A stretch of 25,954 nucleotides of DNA from Lachnospiraceae bacterium (GTDB lineage Bacteria; Bacillota; Clostridia; Lachnospirales; Lachnospiraceae), in contig CAAFTS010000032.1 in assembly GCA_900765975.1 (NCBI GenBank), forward strand, positions 1 to 25,954, written 5' to 3'. The position numbers and the translations under genes were made by a program. A model generated the notes under the pieces. It searched no databases and was not told where the DNA came from. It saw nothing but the letters and a program-made list of their open reading frames with translations. Positions 20,801 through 25,954 of the stretch are shown here, piece by piece; the first letter of the stretch is position 1; each line of letters opens with the position of its first letter.

Positions 20801-20839
20801 TTAGGAGGCGGACGCTCTATCCTGCTGAGCTACAGAAAC
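20801..20839 (-). pseudogene. Further tRNA-Arg(CCT) 5'-half remnant
   Basis: On the minus strand: GTTTCTG, TA, the same D arm as the split tRNA, TCCGC and loop CTCCTAA, then unrelated sequence. On the plus strand the left side (GTAAGGCAGCTGGTAGAGC, 20777-20795) resembles the D arm of another tRNA, so two 5' halves meet head to head at the loop. Confidence 0.7.
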
Positions 20840-20975
20840 ACATATTAGGATTGATGAATAAATTCATACAGAATTTCTCCTGTCTACTGCCCTATTCATC
20901 ACAGGCACGATGTCAATTATAATTCATATTCCCTGATTAAGTCAAGTCCCTTTGTAAAAAATACGCCTGTTTCTA

Positions 20976-21869
20976 TCACAAAATTCCGTTGTTTTTAAAA
21001 TTTGCTGTTCCCTGCATCCAGATCCGCCCTTTAAACCTGCGGCCGGGACTTGGTTCACCCAGCAAATCCATCTTATTGATGGCGACCCGGAAGAATAAAT
21101 CATTACATTCCAGATTCATATCATAGATTTCTTCACCGGTTATCCTGTTTTTCTTCAAATCGATATCGCGGATCTCGCCTACCACTGAATACTGGTCACA
21201 TTCAATACCGCTTGGCATGAAACAGGTATCTACAATCGAATAAATATCCTCTTTCACCACACGTCTTGAGGCCTGGGAATAAAGATCAATATCCTCTATT
21301 GTTAATGATTCCATCGCGTCCTCGTCACCATTCTTCGCCGCTTCCAATAGACTGTCCCTGTTCCGTGAAGCTACCTTGGCTTTTTCTATCTGCATGGCTG
21401 TTTTTTTAATTGGAAGAAGAATCTTTCCATGGACCGACAGCGCTGACAGGCTGGCCGATTCCACCTTGACCGGTGAATTGGTCTTCTGGGTCCTCTCCCT
21501 GTATTCCATTGGGTTAAGAAGGTAAAATATTAATGAAATTCCCACTTTATATTCATCCAGCAGACCTGCATATGTTTCTTTTTCTGCATGGCGCTGTATG
21601 GAACATTCCGCCTTCGATGTGACAGTATCGTTGGAAATATAGGGAAAATAGTATTCCACATCCAGTTCATCTTTTTCATTCAATTCACCGTACATGGCGA
21701 TTCCCAGACCCGGGGCAATTTCTGTCTTCATCTCACACAAATTGGTATCTCTGTCTATTTGTATACACTTGGAACTCACCGCTTCCTTAGAGAGGCAGCG
21801 AAGGAGCGCCCTTATGTCGTTCTTCTTCTGATACATGCTGAATCCTGCAGCGCGTAAAAACTTATGCAT
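20976..21869 (-). CDS. DUF3881 family protein
   Basis: 297 residues from the ATG at 21869 (MHKFLRAAGFSMYQKKNDIR); the longer open frame has no ribosome binding site, while AAGGTGAAAG precedes this ATG. The sequence matches the Lachnospiraceae DUF3881 family known to me beside parAB. It has no signal or membrane segment; the C-terminal part (about residues 235-290) looks beta-rich. The function is unknown. About 135 bp without a gene separate it from the last tRNA remnant, which places the border of core chromosome there. Confidence 0.82.
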   Translation of the reverse strand: MHKFLRAAGFSMYQKKNDIRALLRCLSKEAVSSKCIQIDRDTNLCEMKTEIAPGLGIAMYGELNEKDELDVEYYFPYISNDTVTSKAECSIQRHAEKETYAGLLDEYKVGISLIFYLLNPMEYRERTQKTNSPVKVESASLSALSVHGKILLPIKKTAMQIEKAKVASRNRDSLLEAAKNGDEDAMESLTIEDIDLYSQASRRVVKEDIYSIVDTCFMPSGIECDQYSVVGEIRDIDLKKNRITGEEIYDMNLECNDLFFRVAINKMDLLGEPSPGRRFKGRIWMQGTANFKNNGIL

Positions 21870-22018
21870 TCTTTCACCTTCTATCCTTTTAAATTTATTG
21901 TTGCTCTTTTTTGTATCTATTACTTTTACTACAAAACACGGAAATTTGCAATACTTTTGACCGATTCTTCTCAGCAACAGCTATTTTCACTGCAACAGAC
22001 CGGCGGCTTGCAATGGGT

Positions 22019-22522
22019 TTAGTGATAACCCAGAGCCCGTTCGAGGGCCTCCTTTTCCTCACTTCCCAGAAGCACTTCCGTTTTCCCCTCCACAACATCT
22101 TTCATATAGAGGTAACAGCCTTCCCTGCTGTGTACGGAGTTCAAAACAAATCCTGTATTATTATCGTCCAAAAGAGCGATTACAAAACTCAGGTTTCCGC
22201 CCATTCCTTTAAAAGCATTATACTTTACAATTCCTGTTTTCTGGTATCCGGCTTTGACCTGCTCCTCCATGGACTCGATCAAATCTTTATTTGCTCTGTC
22301 CTCAGACCGGAGAAACGCAGCTTCATCCATTAGATCCAAAATCGTATCCTCCAGAGTTTCCGCATCCTTTCCCCTCATAAACATATCATATCTGCGGTAC
22401 AGCTTCTTATACTGTGAAAGGCAGATAATGGTGACAATCAATGATATTAAAGTTAGTACGCTTAACCCGATAATCAAAAATCCAGGATCAAATCCTATGT
22501 TATTCAATATACTATTTTCCAT
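22019..22522 (-). CDS. DUF4446 family membrane-anchored protein
   Basis: 167 residues. One N-terminal membrane helix (about residues 15-37: GFLIIGLSVLTLISLIVTII) is followed by a coiled-coil-like segment (residues 60-90) and a C-terminal beta-rich domain with KYNAFKGMGGNLSFVIALLD and the GFVLNSVHSREGCYLYMKDV pattern typical of DUF4446. The function is unknown; the gene commonly follows parB in Clostridia, which is consistent with its place here. Confidence 0.85.
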   Translation of the reverse strand: MENSILNNIGFDPGFLIIGLSVLTLISLIVTIICLSQYKKLYRRYDMFMRGKDAETLEDTILDLMDEAAFLRSEDRANKDLIESMEEQVKAGYQKTGIVKYNAFKGMGGNLSFVIALLDDNNTGFVLNSVHSREGCYLYMKDVVEGKTEVLLGSEEKEALERALGYH

Positions 22523-22596
22523 CTTATGTCCTCATTTCAGTTCTTTAATTTCTATGACATTGAAAAGTGTGCAATAAAATTCATAAAAATTAATAT

Positions 22597-23667
22597 TTAA
22601 CCATTAATGGACTGGAGAAGCTCTGCTATTCTTTCCAGTTCCGCAGATGAATAATATTCAATTTCGATACGCCCTTTATTTTTATCCTTCTTATTAATAA
22701 TAACTTTTGTGCCCATCACAGCTTTTAATTTGTCTTCCAGATCCTGATAAAAGATATTGAAATCCTTTTCTTCCGGTTTAACTTCTTTAATCTTCGCAGG
22801 TTTTGTTAATAATTTAACTAATCGTTCCACTTCTCGGACACTTAATTTATTATTAATAATCTTATTGGCAATTTGATACTGCTGTTCCCCATCTTCCAGG
22901 ACAAGAAGCGCTCTTGCATGGCCGCCTGTAATCCTGTTTTGTATTAACAGTTCCTGTACTCTCTCATCCAGCTTTAAAAGACGCATGCTGTTTGTTATTG
23001 TCGCTCTGTTCTTAGCAACTCGCTCGGCTACATCTTCCTGTTTTAAACCGAATTCCCGGATCAGCATCTGGTATGCCTTAGCTTCCTCTATGGGATTCAA
23101 ATCTTCACGCTGGACATTCTCGATCAGTGCAATCTCCATTGTCTGCTGTCTTGTATATTCTCTTATTATAACAGGAACTTCCTTCAGACCGGCCAGCTTT
23201 GCAGCCCGCCAGCGGCGTTCTCCTGCAATGATCTCATAATTATCCCCCATGGGCTGTTTTTGGACCAGAAGAGGCTGCAATACACCATATGCTTTTATGG
23301 AATTTGCCAGTTCATTCAGTTGTTCTTCATCAAACATCTTTCTGGGCTGGCTGCTGTTTGGTTCGATTTTCGTGATGTTCAGGAATTTTTCCTTTTCAAC
23401 TTCTACGATTTTTACTTTTTGTACCGGCTTTGTTGTCTTTTTTGCAGCCGGTTCCGTTTTTTTCTGAGGTTTTTTGGCAACAGGAAGTACCATATCCATT
23501 TCCTCCAGGTTAGCTTTCTTATCTGCATGATCTGCCGGCTCTTCCGGGGTTCCTGTTCTTATCTCCTCATTAACAGCTTCCGGAGCCCTTGGTTTTGTCT
23601 GGGAAATATCATAATCGTCACCGAAAAAAGCTCCTAATCCTTTTCCAAGTCCTGTCCTCTTCGACAT
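22597..23667 (-). CDS. parB: Chromosome partitioning protein ParB/Spo0J
   Basis: 356 residues, GGGAGGAAACA upstream on the minus strand. After a low-complexity Lys-rich linker (about residues 45-90) comes the ParB N-terminal CTP-binding domain (ITKIEPNSSQPRKMFDEEQL to AGERRWRAAKLAG, with the GERRxR box near residue 155), then the helix-turn-helix (QEDVAERVAKNRATITNSMR) and the C-terminal dimerisation part (IEIEYYSSAELERIAELLQS). It loads at parS and spreads as a clamp to organise the origin region. parS sites lie at 24663 and 25941. parA is upstream. Confidence 0.95.
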   Translation of the reverse strand: MSKRTGLGKGLGAFFGDDYDISQTKPRAPEAVNEEIRTGTPEEPADHADKKANLEEMDMVLPVAKKPQKKTEPAAKKTTKPVQKVKIVEVEKEKFLNITKIEPNSSQPRKMFDEEQLNELANSIKAYGVLQPLLVQKQPMGDNYEIIAGERRWRAAKLAGLKEVPVIIREYTRQQTMEIALIENVQREDLNPIEEAKAYQMLIREFGLKQEDVAERVAKNRATITNSMRLLKLDERVQELLIQNRITGGHARALLVLEDGEQQYQIANKIINNKLSVREVERLVKLLTKPAKIKEVKPEEKDFNIFYQDLEDKLKAVMGTKVIINKKDKNKGRIEIEYYSSAELERIAELLQSING

Positions 23668-23781
23668 TGTTTCCTCCCTTTTTGCTGTGTTGTTTATTCA
23701 TCCATTCATTTCTTATTTACTATATGCTCTATTTTATGAAGAAGTAACAAATGTAATTTTATACATTCTCAGCTATATCTG

Positions 23782-24552
23782 TTATAGTTCCTCTCCTCTG
23801 CTGATTACTTCAGCGGCTAGGAGCCTGTAGCTTTCTGCCCCTGTCGATTTACTGTCATAAATATTAATCGGCATTCCGTGACTTGGAGCCTCCGCCAAAC
23901 GTACGTTTCGTGGTATAATTGTTTTATATATTTTTTCATTCAGGTTATTCTTAACATTCTCAACAACTTCCAGAGACAAATTTGTTCTGGCATCATACAT
24001 TGTAAATACTACTCCTTCCATCTCCAAAGAAGGATTCATCTTTCTTTTTACAATATTAATTGTGCGCAGAACCTGGCTTAATCCTTCCAGGGCATAGTAT
24101 TCACACTGTATTGGAACCAATACGGTATCTGCAGCCACTAATGCGTTCAATGTTAAAAGACTCAGAGATGGCGGACAGTCAATTATAATAAAATCATAGT
24201 CGTTTTTCACTTGATCCAGGTGGCTTTTTAAAACAAACTCTTTATTTTCCACATCCAGAAGTTCAATCTCTGCACCGGAAAGATTGGAATCTGAAGGAAG
24301 TACATCCAGATCTTCCTGGACCTCACGCTGCAGACAATCTTCAAAAGAACAATCCCCCAGCATCATTTCATATACGGTATCTTCAATCTGGCCTTTTTCC
24401 AGTCCCAGACCGCTGGTAGCATTCCCCTGCGGATCAAAATCAATTGTCAAAACTCTCTGACCTGCTTCAGCAAGACAGGAGGACAAATTAATCGCAGTCG
24501 TAGTCTTTCCGACCCCGCCTTTTTGGTTTGCAATCGCTATTGTACGTCCCAT
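23782..24552 (-). CDS. parA: Chromosome partitioning ATPase ParA/Soj
   Basis: 256 residues. The deviant Walker A KGGVGKTT is at residues 11-18, followed by TIDFDPQGNATSGLG near residue 37 and the IIIDCPPSLSLL Walker B segment near residue 122. It lacks an N-terminal DNA-binding extension, as in chromosomal Soj. It binds nonspecific DNA with ATP and works with ParB and parS in origin segregation. AAAGGAAACATC precedes the ATG. It is about 114 bp upstream of parB and likely co-transcribed. Confidence 0.95.
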   Translation of the reverse strand: MGRTIAIANQKGGVGKTTTAINLSSCLAEAGQRVLTIDFDPQGNATSGLGLEKGQIEDTVYEMMLGDCSFEDCLQREVQEDLDVLPSDSNLSGAEIELLDVENKEFVLKSHLDQVKNDYDFIIIDCPPSLSLLTLNALVAADTVLVPIQCEYYALEGLSQVLRTINIVKRKMNPSLEMEGVVFTMYDARTNLSLEVVENVKNNLNEKIYKTIIPRNVRLAEAPSHGMPINIYDSKSTGAESYRLLAAEVISRGEEL

Positions 24553-24662
24553 GATGTTTCCTTTCTAAAACGTATTTCTCTTACGCGTCATTTTATAGTA
24601 TAGCACATCTGCTTTCTATTTCCTACTTTTTGCTGTAAAAAAGTCTATTTTCTTTACTAAAA

Positions 24663-24678
24663 TGTTTCACGTGAAACA
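24663..24678. promoter_or_regulatory. parS site
   Basis: TGTTTCACGTGAAACA is the canonical ParB-binding palindrome. Here it lies in a longer 28-bp perfect palindrome (24657-24684) with CTAAAA/TTTTAG extensions. It is in the 423-bp gap between parA and the hydrolase gene, which otherwise holds one promoter and no gene. Confidence 0.95.
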
Positions 24679-24861
24679 TTTTAGTTTTTGGTAAAACTGC
24701 TGATATTTTCAATTGGCACACTAAACCGGTGCCTTTTCATGCAATTTTATATTTCCATATTTCTCTATAAAATAATTTACACTATTTGCTCCATCATGCT
24801 ATAAGAGGCTGTAAGGTGCGTATAATATTATGTAACAGTCTTTTCTTTAAGAATATTGTAA

Positions 24862-24890
24862 TGCACATCCGGGAAGATCTGTGGTATAAT
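24862..24890 (+). promoter_or_regulatory. Promoter of the hydrolase gene
   Basis: TGGTATAAT is an extended -10 box (TATAAT at 24885-24890). TGCACA at 24862-24867, 17 bp upstream, is a weak -35 match. Confidence 0.6.
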
Positions 24891-24975
24891 TTGTGTTATA
24901 CAAAACCTGCGGACCCCATAAATATTCACCAGGCTTTTTATGATTCGCTTACAGTTTATCTGTCAGGAGGTATCA

Positions 24976-25926
24976 ATGAATACAAAAAATAAAATCATGA
25001 CATTGTTAGCATTGTCAGCAGGCGGAGCTGCCGCTACTGCCCTCTTTAATAAATATATAAAAATCACTGCCGTCTCTAAGAATCTTATGAGTGAACCGCA
25101 TCCGCTCTGTTACAAATGGCGTCTGGGTAACATTCATTATACAAAGATTGGTAACGGCAGGCCTCTGCTCCTGGTACATGATTTAAACTTTGCATCCAGC
25201 GGCTACGAGTGGACTTTACTGGTTGATAAATTAAAACAGAACTATACCGTTTATACCATTGATTTACTTGGCTGCGGCCGTTCAGAAAAGCCGAACCTGA
25301 CTTACACCAATTATCTCTACGTCCAGCTTCTCTGTGATTTTATTAAATCAGAGATCGGACATAGAACAAATATTATTGCTACCGGAGAATCTGCTGCTCT
25401 GACAATTATGGCATGCAATAATTCACCTGAACTTTTCGATCAATTAATGCTGGTGAATCCGGACAGTTTGGCAAGCTGCAGTCAGATACCTGGAAAAAAT
25501 GCTAAATTCTATAAATTGATACTGGATTTGCCAATCGTTGGTACTCTTCTATATCATATTGCCAGCAGCCGGAATATTATAGAAGAAGCATTTGAGGAAA
25601 AATACTTTTATAATCCATATTCTGCTAAACCATTCTATATTGATCATTATTTTGAATCGGCTCATTTAGGAGAATGTCCGAAAGCCGTCTTTTCAAGTAT
25701 GGAATGCAAATATACGAAGTGCAATATTATCAATGCATTGAAGAAAATTGACAATAGCATCTTTATTGTGGGCGGAGCTGAAGAGCCATATATCTTAGAT
25801 AACATCGAAGAATATAAACTCTATAACTCAGCAATCGAATCCTCAATTATCAGTAAGACAAAGCATCTGCCGCAATTGGAAAATCCGGCTAAACTGCTGG
25901 ATGCTATATCCATGTTTTTTGCCTAA
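24976..25926 (+). CDS. Alpha/beta-hydrolase fold protein, membrane-anchored
   Basis: 316 residues from the ATG at 24976, with CAGGAGG just upstream; an in-frame start at 24940 lacks one. The N-terminus has a hydrophobic segment (about residues 6-24). The hydrolase core is visible: LLLVHDLNFASSG (oxyanion region, near residue 65), the nucleophile elbow TGESAA with Ser139, and a candidate catalytic His in TKHLPQLENP near residue 296. The catalytic acid is not certain. GESAA departs from the common GxSxG. The substrate is unknown. A second parS follows, so the gene is bracketed by ParB sites. Confidence 0.82.
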   Translation: MNTKNKIMTLLALSAGGAAATALFNKYIKITAVSKNLMSEPHPLCYKWRLGNIHYTKIGNGRPLLLVHDLNFASSGYEWTLLVDKLKQNYTVYTIDLLGCGRSEKPNLTYTNYLYVQLLCDFIKSEIGHRTNIIATGESAALTIMACNNSPELFDQLMLVNPDSLASCSQIPGKNAKFYKLILDLPIVGTLLYHIASSRNIIEEAFEEKYFYNPYSAKPFYIDHYFESAHLGECPKAVFSSMECKYTKCNIINALKKIDNSIFIVGGAEEPYILDNIEEYKLYNSAIESSIISKTKHLPQLENPAKLLDAISMFFA

Positions 25927-25940
25927 GATAAGGAGAGGAA

Positions 25941-25954
25941 TGTTTCACGTGAAA
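25941..25954. promoter_or_regulatory. Second parS site, cut by the window edge
   Basis: TGTTTCACGTGAAA runs to the last base; it matches the first 14 bases of the parS palindrome at 24663. Confidence 0.85.

Noticed and set aside
24786..24992. Open frame of 68 codons upstream of the hydrolase gene
   Set aside because: It covers the extended -10 promoter and the ribosome binding site of the hydrolase gene and has no start signal.

Overview
This window looks like chromosome from a low-to-moderate GC Clostridia bacterium, most likely Lachnospiraceae. The right end carries parA/soj and parB/spo0J, two canonical parS palindromes, and the DUF4446 and DUF3881 genes that accompany parAB in that family. 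This places it near the replication origin. Everything left of about 20.84 kb is accessory DNA inserted at a tRNA-Arg(CCT) gene. I had no database access, so family names are recognition from protein sequence.

Region 1 (1 to about 10.29 kb) is the right part of an integrated element whose left end lies outside the window. It starts with a GC-rich cargo block on the + strand: a CbrC-like protein, two proteins I do not recognise, a DUF4261 protein and a 46-residue membrane protein. A WYL regulator follows. Next is an ImmR/ImmA-like repressor and protease pair with matched 20-bp palindromic operators, two sigma-region-4-like regulators, a noncoding stretch rich in hairpins, a MazF-family toxin with no visible antitoxin, two excisionase-fold proteins and a tyrosine integrase. 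After the integrase come repeated GTTAGCAA arm-type sites, then a terminator and the 3' half of a tRNA-Arg.

Region 2 (10,283 to 20,707) is a second element, about 10.4 kb, bounded by a 12-bp direct repeat (CGCTTAGGAGGC). The repeat lies over the anticodon loop of a tRNA-Arg(CCT). The 3' half of that tRNA is on the left flank and the 5' half on the right; joined at the repeat they make a well-paired 77-nt cloverleaf. The element carries a RecA-like RepA-type ATPase followed by an inverted-repeat cluster, an oriT-like repeat region with mobC but no relaxase, a broken small gene, a TraX-like membrane protein, several unknown proteins, a MITE-like insertion, a divergent XRE repressor and excisionase switch, and a tyrosine integrase. 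Between its integrase and its right end it carries an intact tRNA-Arg(CCT) that could replace the one it interrupts.

Region 3 (20.7 kb to the end) begins with further tRNA-Arg half-gene debris, which suggests repeated insertion at this site. The core chromosome follows: DUF3881, DUF4446, parB and parA on the minus strand, then parS, then an alpha/beta-hydrolase gene on the plus strand, then a second parS at the window edge.

The most interesting points are the split tRNA with its element-borne substitute, the CCGAC array spaced at 11 bp, the two matched ImmR-type operators, and the 119-bp MITE or invertible segment.
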